A DNA stretch of 64,000 nt, taken from positions 121,038 through 185,037 of the forward strand of contig NZ_VRLV01000022.1 of the NCBI RefSeq assembly GCF_009760925.1, read 5' to 3'. A program made the translations under genes and the position numbers. Under the pieces are notes generated by a model. It did no database searches. It was not told where the DNA came from and saw only the letters and a program-made list of their open reading frames with translations. Source of the stretch: Nonomuraea typhae (lineage in GTDB: Bacteria; Actinomycetota; Actinomycetes; Streptosporangiales; Streptosporangiaceae). Within the stretch, counting starts at the first letter, position 1, and each line of letters opens with the position of its first letter. This document shows, one piece after another, positions 48,271-57,947 of this stretch.

Positions 48271-48483
48271 GCGTGCGACCCTAACCCGCGATGCGAGCGG
48301 GACACCGGCCAGCCCGTGGGACCCGGGCGGCGAGCACCGTGCCGGGAAGCCGCTCGATGGCCCTCCCACCAGCCCAAACCCAGGGGGAATGGAGACCCCT
48401 TGGGGCCGGGTCAAGAGCCCCTGGGGGCGTTGAACGGCTGATCGCCAGGGCCGCAAACTTCGCGGCAAGGGAGGTGCTCGTAT

Positions 48484-50007
48484 ATGAGCGGTACACACGA
48501 TGGGGTCAGCCGGCGGGCGTTCTTAGGTGGAGTGGGCGCGACGGCCGTAGCCGCCGTCACGCTGGACCTGGATGCCGCGATAGCCGCTTCGGCCAAGGCC
48601 GAGGCGGAAGGCGTGCTGGCCAACAACTTCGGGCGCATTTTCCAGCTTCCGCCGTTCGTCAACGCCAGCGACGCGGTCCGGGCCGGCCTGACGGAAATGG
48701 GCAAGGCCGGCGGCATCATGGACGCGAAAGACCCACTGCATTTCGGCCCGATCCGACTGATCACCGAGCCTGAGCTCAGCCCCAACAACGTCGACAATCC
48801 CACCCAGACGGCGGGCACCACGTTCCTGGGCCAGTTCCTCGACCACGACATGACCTTCGACGAGACCTCCCCTCTCGGCGTCCCCAAACGGCCGGAGGAC
48901 TCCCCCAACACCCGCACGCCGCAATTCGACCTCGACACGATGTACGGCGGCGGCCCGGACGTCAGCCCGCACCTCTACCAGACGAACGACCGGGCGAAGT
49001 TCCGGATCGAGAGCGGCGGCCAATTCGAGGACCTGCCGCGGCGCAGCAACGGAAGCGCCATCATCCCCGACGACCGCAACGACGAGAACATGATGATCTC
49101 GGGATTGCACGTCGCGTTCATGAAGTTCCACAACAGGGTCGTCGACCGGGTGCGCTCGCAGAACTTACCGAACACCTTCGGCACGTCCCGGCTGCACGTC
49201 TTATGGCACTACCACTGGATCATCCTGCACGAATTCCTGCCCCAGATCGTCGGGCAGCCGCTGATCGACCACATCATGCGCAACGGCCGGCAGTTCTACC
49301 GCCCGTCGACGCCGTTCATCCCGGTGGAGTTCCAGATCGCCTACCGGATGGGCCACAGCATGATCCGCCCGTCCTACCGGGCGAACCTGAAAGGCGACGC
49401 CAACAGCGCGCCGTTCTTCGGATTCATCTTCGACCCGGCGGGCGAGGGCCAGGCCGACCCGGTCGACCTGCGCGGCGGCATCCGGGCCAGGCGGCGGTTC
49501 ATCGGCTGGCAGACCTTCTTCGACTTCGGCGACGGAGAGGTCAGGCGCAACAAGCGCATCGACACGAAGCTGTCCACGCCGCTGTTCCATCTGCCGTTGA
49601 TGACGATTCCCGGCGGCGACCCGCCGATCTCGCTGGCCACGCGCAATCTGCTGCGGCACGTCACCTGGTCGCTGCCGTCGGGTCAGCGGCTCGCCCAGAC
49701 CATGGGCATCTCCCCTGTCGACACCAGCGAACTCGCGGCCTTCAACATCGGCATCGAGAGAAGCGCGCCGCTCTGGTACTACGTGCTCAAGGAAGCCGAG
49801 ACGCTCGCGGGCGGCCAGAGATTGGCCGGGGTCGGCGCCAGGCTGATCGCCGAGGTTTTCATCGGCCTTCTCCAGCTCGATTCCCAGGGTTTTCTCGTCA
49901 ACGCCCCCAACTGGCGCCCGTTCCTGCCCAGCCGTACCTCTCGCGATTTCACGATGCTCGACCTCCTCACCTACGCGGAGGTCGATCCGGCCAGCCGTCG
50001 CCAGTGA
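48484..50007 (+). CDS. TAT-exported animal-type heme peroxidase
   Basis: 507 residues of the peroxidase-cyclooxygenase superfamily. A TAT signal (VSRRAFLGGVGATAVAAVTL) opens the protein. The distal His is in TFLGQFLDHDMTFDE near residue 124, and the proximal heme-ligand His in AYRMGHSMIRPSY near residue 295; HVAFMKFHNRVVDR is a further family signature. Such bacterial peroxidases oxidise halides or phenolics with peroxide; TAT export of the folded protein outside the cell fits. GGGAGG-type site before the ATG. Tail overlap of 41 bases with the phosphoesterase gene. Confidence 0.9.
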   Translation: MSGTHDGVSRRAFLGGVGATAVAAVTLDLDAAIAASAKAEAEGVLANNFGRIFQLPPFVNASDAVRAGLTEMGKAGGIMDAKDPLHFGPIRLITEPELSPNNVDNPTQTAGTTFLGQFLDHDMTFDETSPLGVPKRPEDSPNTRTPQFDLDTMYGGGPDVSPHLYQTNDRAKFRIESGGQFEDLPRRSNGSAIIPDDRNDENMMISGLHVAFMKFHNRVVDRVRSQNLPNTFGTSRLHVLWHYHWIILHEFLPQIVGQPLIDHIMRNGRQFYRPSTPFIPVEFQIAYRMGHSMIRPSYRANLKGDANSAPFFGFIFDPAGEGQADPVDLRGGIRARRRFIGWQTFFDFGDGEVRRNKRIDTKLSTPLFHLPLMTIPGGDPPISLATRNLLRHVTWSLPSGQRLAQTMGISPVDTSELAAFNIGIERSAPLWYYVLKEAETLAGGQRLAGVGARLIAEVFIGLLQLDSQGFLVNAPNWRPFLPSRTSRDFTMLDLLTYAEVDPASRRQ

Positions 50008-50827
50008 GAATGCTCCGCAGCCGGCCGGGCGCGCTCGGGCGCGGCTGCCATTCACGCGGATAACCCAGCGAGACCTCGTCGAACCGGACCCCGTCGTGCC
50101 AGGTGGTGCGGGGAATGTGCAGGTGGCCGTAGACGACCGCGGCGGCGTCGAACCGCACATGCCAGTCGGCGGTCTTCTCGGTGCCGCACCACAGGGCGAA
50201 CTCGGGGTAACGCAGGACCCGCGTCGGCTCGCGCACCGTCGGGTAATGGTTGACCAGCACGGTCGGCAGACCTTCCGGCCGGTCCTCCAGCCGTTTCTCC
50301 GTTTCCTTCAGCCGGTCCGCGCACCACGCCTCACGGGTGGGGTGCGGGTCCGGGTGCAGGAACATCTCGTCGGTGCACACGACCCCGGCGTCGTAGGCCC
50401 GCTCGAGCGCCTCCTCCGCGGTCGTCGTGCCCTCGGGCCGGAAGGTGTAGTCGTACAGCAGGAACAGCGGGGCGACGACCGCGGGCCCACCCGGGCCGTC
50501 CCAGACCTGATAGGGGTCCTCGGGCGTCACCACGCCGAGCGAACGGCACGTCTCGACGAGTAAGTGGTACCGCTCCACGCCGCGCAGCGTCACCTTGTCA
50601 CCGGGATAGGTCCACAGCTCGTGGTTGCCCGGCGCCCACACGACCTTCGAGAACCTGTCGCTGAGCAGCCGCATGGCCCACACGAAATCGTCGAACACCT
50701 CGGCGACGTCGCCGGCGACCAGGAGCCAGTCGCCGGGTGAGGAGGGCCGGAGGGTCTCGACGATCTCCTTGTTCTTCTTGTAGCGCACATGAAGGTCGCT
50801 GATGGCGACGAGGGATCTGTTCGGCAA
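49967..50827 (-). CDS. Metallophosphoesterase
   Basis: 286 residues of the calcineurin-like phosphoesterase superfamily. Metal-binding motifs in order: ISDLHVRY (DxH), VAGDVAEVF (GDxx), APGNHELW (GNHE), VLVNHYPT (H) and VYGHLHIP (GHxH), so the di-metal site is complete. Cytoplasmic, no signal peptide. Substrate unknown (nucleotide, phosphoprotein or phospholipid headgroup are all possible). Convergent with and overlapping the heme peroxidase. Confidence 0.92.
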   Translation of the reverse strand: MPNRSLVAISDLHVRYKKNKEIVETLRPSSPGDWLLVAGDVAEVFDDFVWAMRLLSDRFSKVVWAPGNHELWTYPGDKVTLRGVERYHLLVETCRSLGVVTPEDPYQVWDGPGGPAVVAPLFLLYDYTFRPEGTTTAEEALERAYDAGVVCTDEMFLHPDPHPTREAWCADRLKETEKRLEDRPEGLPTVLVNHYPTVREPTRVLRYPEFALWCGTEKTADWHVRFDAAAVVYGHLHIPRTTWHDGVRFDEVSLGYPREWQPRPSAPGRLRSILTGDGWPDRPPRR

Positions 50828-50870
50828 GCGCAGTCCTCTCGGAAGTCCTGTCAGCCTACAAGAACCCGAT

Positions 50871-51920
50871 CTACCGCGACCGGGGGGCCAGGCGGTCCAG
50901 GAGGTTGATGACGGGGTCGCCGGGCCCCACCGCGAACATGTCTCCGTCGGTACGGCCGGCGTCGCGCCAGCCCCAGATCACGAACCCGGTCACCCCGGCC
51001 TTGAACTGGGCGGCCATCTTGGCCGCGTACGCCTGCGCGCGTTTGCGCAGGCCGCCCGCCTCCCGGGCGTCGATGCCGGCCTCGCCGACGAACATCGGCT
51101 TGCCCAGTTCGTTGCACTGGGCCAGCCGTACCGCCAGGCCGTCCCACCGGTTGCCGGGCATCGGCTGGTCGTGCTCGTGGTAGTCGTGGTACTCGCACAC
51201 GTCGATCTGGGGTGAGGCGTAGACCGTCCGGTACGCCTGGTCCGCGGTGCCGCACTGGCCGCCGCCCATCGTGCCGAGCGTGACCAGGTGGTTGGACGAG
51301 GCTTGCTGGGCCACCGCGCCCATGTCGTCGGCGAAGTCGCGCAGCACCGAGGTGGCCTCCGGGCCGCATTCCTCGCTGGGGAAGTCCGGCTTGGCCTCGG
51401 CCTCGTTCACCAGCGTCCACAGCGCGATCGCCCGGCTGTTGCGGTAGCGGTGCACGACCTCGGCCACCCACTCCCGGTAGGAGACGATGCCGCCGGGGTC
51501 GATCTCCCGGTAGCCGTCGCGGTACCAATCCTCGGTCTTGTAGCCGCTCCACTCGCACTTGCCCCACTGGTCGGTCAGCACGGGCAGCACCTTCACCCCG
51601 TGGCGCCGGGCGGTGGCCACCACGTTGTCCAGCGCCCGCCAGTCGCGCCGGCCGTTCTTGGTGGCCAGCCGCTGGAAGAACCAGACGCGGATGACGTTGC
51701 CCGCCATCTGCCGCATCGACTTGTCCAGCGCCATGGTGTACCAGCAGTTGCCGTCGCTGGCGGCGTTGTAGACGTTGAGCCCGGCGAAGCGGTACGGCTT
51801 GCCGTCCAGCGTCAGCCGGGTGCCGTCACGGGTGACGAACCCCGTCGAGGAGGAGCCCGCGGCCGGGGCCGCGCCCAAGGCCAATGAGGCCATCAGCACC
51901 CCGAACATCACCCTTCGCAT
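50871..51920 (-). CDS. Secreted GH5-type glycoside hydrolase (mannanase-like)
   Basis: 349 residues with a Sec signal (MFGVLMASLALGAAPAAGSS). (beta/alpha)8 fold: LDGKPYRFAGLNVYNAAS opens it, VIRVWFFQR is strand 2, ALWTLVNEAEAKPD carries the acid/base Glu after Asn (NE), and MFVGEAGID the nucleophile Glu. The N-terminal FAGLN and NE patterns resemble GH5 endo-beta-mannanases. Several Cys suggest disulfides outside the cell. Divergent from the glycosyltransferase operon. Confidence 0.85.
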   Translation of the reverse strand: MRRVMFGVLMASLALGAAPAAGSSSTGFVTRDGTRLTLDGKPYRFAGLNVYNAASDGNCWYTMALDKSMRQMAGNVIRVWFFQRLATKNGRRDWRALDNVVATARRHGVKVLPVLTDQWGKCEWSGYKTEDWYRDGYREIDPGGIVSYREWVAEVVHRYRNSRAIALWTLVNEAEAKPDFPSEECGPEATSVLRDFADDMGAVAQQASSNHLVTLGTMGGGQCGTADQAYRTVYASPQIDVCEYHDYHEHDQPMPGNRWDGLAVRLAQCNELGKPMFVGEAGIDAREAGGLRKRAQAYAAKMAAQFKAGVTGFVIWGWRDAGRTDGDMFAVGPGDPVINLLDRLAPRSR

Positions 51921-52055
51921 CGTTGCCCCCTTCAGGTGTCTTTGAGCTGGTCAAGACCGGCGCGCCCCCTGCGAAACGCACTGAATCCTTGCTCAACTTT
52001 GCCTGCTCCCTCTTGTCAGATCGAGGATGTCGATGCCGTCGCGTAGGAGATGTAA

Positions 52056-54347
52056 GTGAGCTTGGCCGTAGTGATGCCCGCCTATTGCGAGGAGGGCAAC
52101 CTTGAAGCCACCGTCATGGACTTCCTGAGCGTTCTCGAGGGCGGCGAGAACCAGATCATCGTGGTGAACGACGGGTCGCTCGACGCGACCGGCGTCGTGG
52201 CCGAGGACCTCGCCACCCGCTTCCCCGGCCGCGTCAGCGTGGTCCACCACGAAACCAACCAGGGGTACGGCGCCGCCGTACGGACCGGCATCCACGCCGC
52301 GCTGGAGCGGACCGACGCCGAACTGATCTTCCTGACCGACTCCGACGGGCAGTTCCTGGCCCGTCAGCTCCCGTGGTTCGTCGAGGTCGCGGGCAAGGAG
52401 CGCGCCGACGCGGTGGTCGGCTACCGGATGCGCAGGGCCGATCCGCTGGCCCGCCGGGTCTGCGGCTGGTTGTGGACCAGGATGGGCCGCGCCCTGCTGC
52501 GTGTGCGAGTGCGCGACGTGGACTGCGCCTACAAGCTGCTGGACCGCCGCCTGCTGGAGAACGTGAGCCTGTACGGCGACGCCGCCACGATCTCCCCCGA
52601 GTTGCTGGCCAAGGTGCAGGCCCGAGGCGCCCGGGTGGTGCAGCGGCCGGTCGAGCACTTCCCGCGTGAACACGGTCATCAGACCGGCCTGAATCCGGCG
52701 GTGGTGCTGCGGTCGCTGCTGGGCCTGGTGCGGTTGTGGGCCGGCATGTTCCGGCACAGCCCGCTCGGCCGGGCGGCGCAGCGGCTCATCCGCCCGCACG
52801 ACCCGGCGCTGGCGGTGCTGACCGTGGTCGCGGCGGTGCTGTCCGTGGTCGCGTACGTGTGGTTCGCGAACGTGCCGCTGTCGTATCCGGACGCCGTCTC
52901 CCACCTGCTCATCTCCCGCCGCGTCCTGGAGTCGCCCACGCCGGGGCTGGCCCAGCTCGGCGGGGTGTGGCTGCCCCTGCCGCACCTGCTGGCGCTGCCG
53001 CTCATCTGGATCGACGCCTGGTATCTGTCCGGGCTGGCCGGGTCGCTGATCTCCATGACGGCGTACGTGCTGACGGCGCGCTACCTCTACAAGACGGCGC
53101 ACCTCCTCACCCGCAGCAGGGCGGCGGGCCTGGCCGCGGGCGCGGCCTTCGCGCTCTGCCCCGGCGCCCTCTATCTGCAGAGCACCCCGATGACCGAGCT
53201 CCCGCTGCTCGCCTGCCTGGCCGCGGCCGTCTACCACCTCACCCGGTGGAGCGTCGCCTGGGAGCACCGCCACCTGGCCGCGGCGGGCCTGGCGGCCATG
53301 CTCGCGACGCTCACCAGGTACGAGGCGTGGGTGTTCGTGCCGGCGGCCACCGTCGTGGTGGCGGCGATCACCTGGATCCGCTCCTCCCGCGAGGGCCGGC
53401 TGCGCCGGGTCGAGGCGCACGTCATCTACTTCGCGCTGCCCGCCTTCGCCGGCATCGCCGGCTGGCTGGCCTGGAACGTGGTGATCTTCGGTGACCCGTT
53501 CTTCTTCCACCACGGCGAATTCTCCCGGGCGTCCCTGTGGGTGTCCGGCGCCGAGGTGACGGCGGGAAGCTGGGGCGTCTCCGCGCTCACCTACGTCTAT
53601 GCGGTCCTGGGCAACATGGGACCCGCGCTGCCGATCCTGGCGCTGTGCGGGCTGGCCGTCCACCTGTGGCGGCGACGCAGCGCCGTACCTCTGACCCTGC
53701 TGGTGTTCCTGCCCTTCTTCGTCTTCACCCTGTACGGCGGGCAGCGCCCGTTGCACGTGGAGGAGATCACCGGCGACCTCTACAACGTCCGGTTCGGCCT
53801 GGTCATGCTGCTGCCGGTGGCCCTGCTGGTGGGCGGGCTGGTGGCGGAGATCCGGCCGGCGGTCACGGCGCTGCGCCTCCGGCTGGCCCGCGTCCCCGCG
53901 GCCAGGGTGCGCGGTCTGGGGCAGATCGCCGCCGGAGCCGTGATCGTCGCATGCTGCGTGGCCGCGACCGCGAGCGGGATCGACACCAGGCGCGAGGCCG
54001 AGGCGTTCCGCGCCACCGAGGTGGAGCACGCGGCGGCCAGGGCCGCGCAGTGGCTGAAGCGGAACTACACCGGCGGCGACGTGCTCATGGCCACCTTCGG
54101 CAACGAGACCATGACGTTCGACTCGCACGTGCCGCTGCCGTCGATCGTGTACGAGGGCAGCTTCCGCCGCTGGCAGCCCGCCCTGCGCGACCCGGCGGCC
54201 AACGGCATCCGGTGGATCCACCTGCGGCAGGCCGAGGGCCGGCAGGACCAGGTCTGGCGCGCGCTCGACGGCTCGGCCGCGCTGCGCCCCTACACGCTCG
54301 TCTACGAGGACCACTACCGCCGCATCTACAGGAAGGCAGACACGTGA
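52056..54347 (+). CDS. Fused GT2 glycosyltransferase and polytopic GT39/PMT-like membrane protein
   Basis: 763 residues. Residues 1-230 are a GT2 domain of the dolichyl-phosphate-mannose-synthase type: VVMPAYCEEGNLEATV, donor-binding IIVVNDGSLDATG, metal-binding IFLTDSDGQF, DVDCAYKLLDRRLL. From about 255 there are some ten membrane helices and loops resembling PMT/ArnT-type polyprenol-sugar transferases (YPDAVSHLLISRRVL, then GGVWLPLPHLLALPLIWI), ending in a soluble domain. One chain could both charge a lipid carrier and use it. GTG with an AGGAGA site; the stop overlaps the next GTG by four bases. Confidence 0.85.
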   Translation: MSLAVVMPAYCEEGNLEATVMDFLSVLEGGENQIIVVNDGSLDATGVVAEDLATRFPGRVSVVHHETNQGYGAAVRTGIHAALERTDAELIFLTDSDGQFLARQLPWFVEVAGKERADAVVGYRMRRADPLARRVCGWLWTRMGRALLRVRVRDVDCAYKLLDRRLLENVSLYGDAATISPELLAKVQARGARVVQRPVEHFPREHGHQTGLNPAVVLRSLLGLVRLWAGMFRHSPLGRAAQRLIRPHDPALAVLTVVAAVLSVVAYVWFANVPLSYPDAVSHLLISRRVLESPTPGLAQLGGVWLPLPHLLALPLIWIDAWYLSGLAGSLISMTAYVLTARYLYKTAHLLTRSRAAGLAAGAAFALCPGALYLQSTPMTELPLLACLAAAVYHLTRWSVAWEHRHLAAAGLAAMLATLTRYEAWVFVPAATVVVAAITWIRSSREGRLRRVEAHVIYFALPAFAGIAGWLAWNVVIFGDPFFFHHGEFSRASLWVSGAEVTAGSWGVSALTYVYAVLGNMGPALPILALCGLAVHLWRRRSAVPLTLLVFLPFFVFTLYGGQRPLHVEEITGDLYNVRFGLVMLLPVALLVGGLVAEIRPAVTALRLRLARVPAARVRGLGQIAAGAVIVACCVAATASGIDTRREAEAFRATEVEHAAARAAQWLKRNYTGGDVLMATFGNETMTFDSHVPLPSIVYEGSFRRWQPALRDPAANGIRWIHLRQAEGRQDQVWRALDGSAALRPYTLVYEDHYRRIYRKADT

Positions 54348-55735
54348 GCCAGCAGACCCTGACCACGGCCGCCGCGCTCACGTGCGACAGCGCGCGGACC
54401 CTGCTCAACCGCGGTCAGGCGCTCGTCGCCGTCGGCGCAGGGCTGCTGCTCGCGGCGGTGGCCCTTCTCGGGCCCGGCGCGACCGGCCTGGCACTGACCG
54501 CGGCGGCGAGCGTCCTGTACGTCCTGGTCATCTCGTTCAAGGTGCTGCTGAGCCGCGGCGGTGACCGGTCGCGCGTGATGCGTTTCTCCGCGGGAGAGCT
54601 GCCGCCCTACGAGGAACTGCCCGTCTACACCGTGCTCGTGCCGCTCCACCGCGAGGGCCGGGTCCTTTCCGGGCTGCTCGACCGGCTGGCCGCCCTCGAC
54701 TACCCCACCGACCGGCGGCAGATCCTGCTGCTGATCGAAGAGGACGACGAGGAGACCCGCCGGGCGCTGCCCGCCGAACTGCCGCAGGGCTTCGAGACCG
54801 TGCTGATCCCGCCCAGCCATCCGCGGACCAAGCCCAAGGCGTGCAACGTGGGCCTGACCCACGCGCGCGGCGAATTCTGCGTCATCTACGACGCCGAGGA
54901 CCAGCCCGAGCCCCGGCAGTTGCGCAAGGCCGTCGCCGCTTTCCGCAGCTCGCCGCGCTGGATGGTGTGCGTGCAGGCGGAACTGCAGTACTGGAACCCG
55001 TGGACGAACTGGCTGACCCGCTGCTTCGCCGCCGAATACGCCCAGAACTTCGGCCAGTTCCTGCACGGCCTCGACCGCTTCCGGCTGCCCATCCCGCTGG
55101 GCGGCACCTCCAACCACTTCCGCACCGACGCGCTGCGCGACCTGGGCGCATGGGATCCGTACAACGTCACCGAGGACGCGGACCTGGGCATGCGCATCGC
55201 CCGGCGCGGCTGGAGCGTGCGCATGATGGAGTCGGTGACGCTCGAGGAGGCCAACTGCCGCCTGGGCAACTGGCTGCGCCAGCGCAGCCGGTGGATCAAG
55301 GGGTACTGCCAGACCTGGCTGGTCCACATGCGCTCGCCCGCGCAGCTGTGGCGGGACCTCGGGCCGCGGGGCTTCGCCGCCTTCCACCTCACCATGGGCT
55401 TCTCCACGCTCACCACGCTGCTCAACCCGATCTTCTGGGCGATGACCGTGCTCTACTTCGTCGCGGGCTCGGACCCGATAGCCGGGCTCTTCCCCGGCCC
55501 CGTGCTCTACATCGCCGCGCTGTCCTTCGTCGCCGGCAACCTGCTGCTCATGCACGGCTACATGGCCGGATGCCTGGAACGCGGCCTGCACGCGGCGGTC
55601 CGGACGATGCTGTTCGTCCCGCTGTACTGGGCGCTGATGAGCGTGGCGGCCTACAAGGCGGTGTGGCAGCTCCTGCGGCCCAGCCGCCGGCACTTCTGGG
55701 AGCTGACCGAGCACGGTCTCGTGAAGAGCCACTGA
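54344..55735 (+). CDS. Processive GT2 glycosyltransferase (cellulose-synthase-like)
   Basis: 463 residues. Two N-terminal helices, then a GT2 domain with all processive motifs: VLVPLHREGRVLSGLL, the first Asp region LLIEEDDEE, VIYDAEDQPEPRQ (DxD), NVTEDADLGMRIA (TED) and QRSRWIKGYCQTW (QxxRW). Three to four C-terminal helices follow. This is the layout of cellulose/chitin/hyaluronan synthase-like enzymes that extrude a polymer; the sugar is unknown. The start overlaps the preceding fusion gene by four bases (GTGA), and the ceramidase-like gene begins 10 bases later, so the three are one operon. Confidence 0.9.
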   Translation: MSQQTLTTAAALTCDSARTLLNRGQALVAVGAGLLLAAVALLGPGATGLALTAAASVLYVLVISFKVLLSRGGDRSRVMRFSAGELPPYEELPVYTVLVPLHREGRVLSGLLDRLAALDYPTDRRQILLLIEEDDEETRRALPAELPQGFETVLIPPSHPRTKPKACNVGLTHARGEFCVIYDAEDQPEPRQLRKAVAAFRSSPRWMVCVQAELQYWNPWTNWLTRCFAAEYAQNFGQFLHGLDRFRLPIPLGGTSNHFRTDALRDLGAWDPYNVTEDADLGMRIARRGWSVRMMESVTLEEANCRLGNWLRQRSRWIKGYCQTWLVHMRSPAQLWRDLGPRGFAAFHLTMGFSTLTTLLNPIFWAMTVLYFVAGSDPIAGLFPGPVLYIAALSFVAGNLLLMHGYMAGCLERGLHAAVRTMLFVPLYWALMSVAAYKAVWQLLRPSRRHFWELTEHGLVKSH

Positions 55736-55745
55736 GGGGGTCCGC

Positions 55746-57152
55746 GTGCCTGCTCTCACCCGCCGCGTCTTCCTGCGGGGTTCGGCCGTCACCGCCTTCG
55801 CGGCGCTGACGGCCCCTGCGGGGGACCTGGCCGTCTCCTTCGGCAAGGCCGACATCACCCCCGCCCCGGGCATGTACCTGGCCGGGTACGCGGTCGACAC
55901 GCCACACGCGGCGACCGGCGCCCACCAGCCGCTCTGGGCACGCTGCACCGTCTACTGGGACCACGGCCGCCCGGTCGTCGTCGTGACGGCCGACGTCCTG
56001 GGCCTGCCGCGCAGCATGAGCCAGATGATCCGGCACGGCGTGCAGTCGCTGGGCGTGGCCGGCTCCGACTTCGCCCTGCTGGCCACGCACACGCATACCG
56101 GCCCCGTGCTCCTGGACAAGCTCGACCCCTACATCGCCTACAACATCAGCGGCCGCCAGATGGACCCGGTGCTCGCCTACAGCTCGACCCTGATGTCAAC
56201 GATCGTCACCTTGGTCCGCGACACCCTGAGCGCCGTGCGCATCCCCTGCACCCTCGACCACACGGTGACGGCCGCCGACTTCTCCTTCAACCGCGAGGGC
56301 CTGTCCTACCGGGAACGCGACGTGCCCGTCCTCACCGCACGCAGCCTCACCGGCCGCCCGCTCGCCATCCTCTTCGGGTACGGTTGCCACCCCGTCTCGG
56401 CCGGCAAGCAGAGCCTGTTCGACCCGGACTACCCCGGCGCCGCCGTCCATCGGATCGAGACCGCCTCGGAGGTCTTCGCCCAGTACGTCCCCGGCGCGGC
56501 CGGCGACCAGGCGCCCACCGGCTCCCGGGGCTGGCCCCTGCGCGACCGGCTGGGCCGGATCCTCGGCGACGCCGTCCTGCAGGCCGCCCGGACGCCCGGC
56601 CGTACCCTCCGCGGCCCGATCCGCACCGCCTACCAGGACGTCGACCTGCCCTTGGACCTGGGCGACCTGCCGGCCATGCGCCAGGACTACACCCAGCGCC
56701 TGGCGAAACACGGCCTGGGCTACTACCGCCGCCACGCGGAGATGATGATCGACCAGCTCGATCGGCGCGCCTTCGCCACCGCCATGCCCGTTCCCCTCCA
56801 GTCATGGACCGTCGGGGACTCCCTGCGCCTCGCCCTCATCGGCGGCGAACTCGTCTCCGGCTACGCCGCCTACTTCCGCGCCCGCTACCCCGGCATCTGG
56901 GTCGCGGCCTACGCCAACGAGGTGCCCGGCTACATCCCCTCCGACGGCCTCATCAACGGCGGCGGGGCCCAGTACTACACGTGCGGCTGGTCCACCGACC
57001 ACCCGCGGATCGCCGGGGGCGCGATGACCGTCTACGGCCACCTGGGCAAACCCCTCAGCCGCAAGGAGGGCACGACCACGATGGGCTTCGAACAGACGCT
57101 GATCACCGCCATGACCGGCCTTCTCCATGGGGTAGGCTCTAGTCAAACTTGA
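55746..57152 (+). CDS. TAT-exported neutral ceramidase-like protein
   Basis: 468 residues. N-terminal twin-arginine signal LTRRVFLRGSAVTAFAALTA. The rest matches the N-terminal domain of neutral/alkaline ceramidases: FGKADITPAPGMYLAGYA, Zn motif LATHTHTGPVLLDK, GYGCHPVSAGKQ and DPDYPGAAVHRIE, then VPGAAGDQAPTG. The small C-terminal domain of full-length ceramidases is absent, typical of this branch. Enzymes cleave N-acyl sphingoids or other N-acyl lipids; the operon setting suggests action on a glycolipid or wall lipid. GTG start with a GAGGGGG site. Confidence 0.85.
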   Translation: MPALTRRVFLRGSAVTAFAALTAPAGDLAVSFGKADITPAPGMYLAGYAVDTPHAATGAHQPLWARCTVYWDHGRPVVVVTADVLGLPRSMSQMIRHGVQSLGVAGSDFALLATHTHTGPVLLDKLDPYIAYNISGRQMDPVLAYSSTLMSTIVTLVRDTLSAVRIPCTLDHTVTAADFSFNREGLSYRERDVPVLTARSLTGRPLAILFGYGCHPVSAGKQSLFDPDYPGAAVHRIETASEVFAQYVPGAAGDQAPTGSRGWPLRDRLGRILGDAVLQAARTPGRTLRGPIRTAYQDVDLPLDLGDLPAMRQDYTQRLAKHGLGYYRRHAEMMIDQLDRRAFATAMPVPLQSWTVGDSLRLALIGGELVSGYAAYFRARYPGIWVAAYANEVPGYIPSDGLINGGGAQYYTCGWSTDHPRIAGGAMTVYGHLGKPLSRKEGTTTMGFEQTLITAMTGLLHGVGSSQT

Positions 57153-57167
57153 TTAGTGGAGGACTTC

Positions 57168-57866
57168 ATGGCCGACGAGATCACCGTGCCGCTGCTCCCC
57201 TGCCGGTCCATCGACGAGATGGTCGAGTTCTACACGATGCTGGGCTTCACCAAGACCTACTACCAGACCCGGCCGAATCCCTATGTGGCGCTCAAGCGCG
57301 AGGACCTCGAGCTGGGCTTCTTCGGCATGCCGGAGGGCTTCAAGCCCGAGGACTCCTACGGCACCTGCGTGGTCGTCGTACCCGACACCGGGGCGTTGTT
57401 CGAGGCGTTCGCCGCGGGGATGCGGGAGAAGCACGGAAAGCTCCTGGTGTCCGGCATCCCCCGGATGACCCGGCCCCGCAGGCGGAAGAACGCCGACGGC
57501 CACTCCGGGTTCGCGGTCATCGACCCCGGCGGCAACTGGATCCGCATCATGGCGGCCAAGCCCCTGCCCGAGGAGGAGCACGGGAGGCTCACCAAGTCCC
57601 TGCGGAGCGCGGTGGTGATGGGCGACTCCCACGGCAACCACGTGCGGGCGGCCAAGATCCTGGACGACGCCCTGGAGCGGGACCGGGACACCGCCACTCC
57701 GGGCGAGCTCCTCGAGGCGCTGGCCTACCGGGCCGAGCTCGCGCTGCGGGCCGGCGATCCGGCCGCCGCCCGGGACGCGCTCGGCCGGGCCCGCGCGCTC
57801 GGCCTTTCCGCACCCGAGTTCGCCGACGCCCTGGGCGCCCTCGACGACCTGGAGGCCGCCCTCTAG
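57168..57866 (+). CDS. VOC family protein with helical C-terminal extension
   Basis: 232 residues. Residues 1-135 form one VOC fold of the bleomycin-resistance type (LLPCRSIDEMVEFYTMLGFT, then LGFFGMPEGFKPEDSYGTC and AVIDPGGNWIRIMAAK). Residues 140-232 are a helical extension with TPR-like pattern (HGNHVRAAKILDDALERDRD, then LALRAGDPAAARDALGRARA). GGAGG lies 7 bases before the ATG at 57168. The pairing of a binding domain with TPR-like helices suggests a protein partner; function unknown. Confidence 0.82.
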   Translation: MADEITVPLLPCRSIDEMVEFYTMLGFTKTYYQTRPNPYVALKREDLELGFFGMPEGFKPEDSYGTCVVVVPDTGALFEAFAAGMREKHGKLLVSGIPRMTRPRRRKNADGHSGFAVIDPGGNWIRIMAAKPLPEEEHGRLTKSLRSAVVMGDSHGNHVRAAKILDDALERDRDTATPGELLEALAYRAELALRAGDPAAARDALGRARALGLSAPEFADALGALDDLEAAL

Positions 57867-57947
57867 AGACGGCCTCTCCCGAAGGACCGAGCCGTCCTGC
57901 CGATACGATGGGGAACTTCGTTCCGGTTGGCCGGCGTCGGAGGCGCA

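Noticed and set aside
51993..54314. A 773-codon open frame on the minus strand opposite the fused glycosyltransferase
   Set aside because: It is Gly/Arg/His/Gln-rich with no domain pattern; high GC creates long antisense frames. The plus-strand protein has clear motifs and membrane helices.
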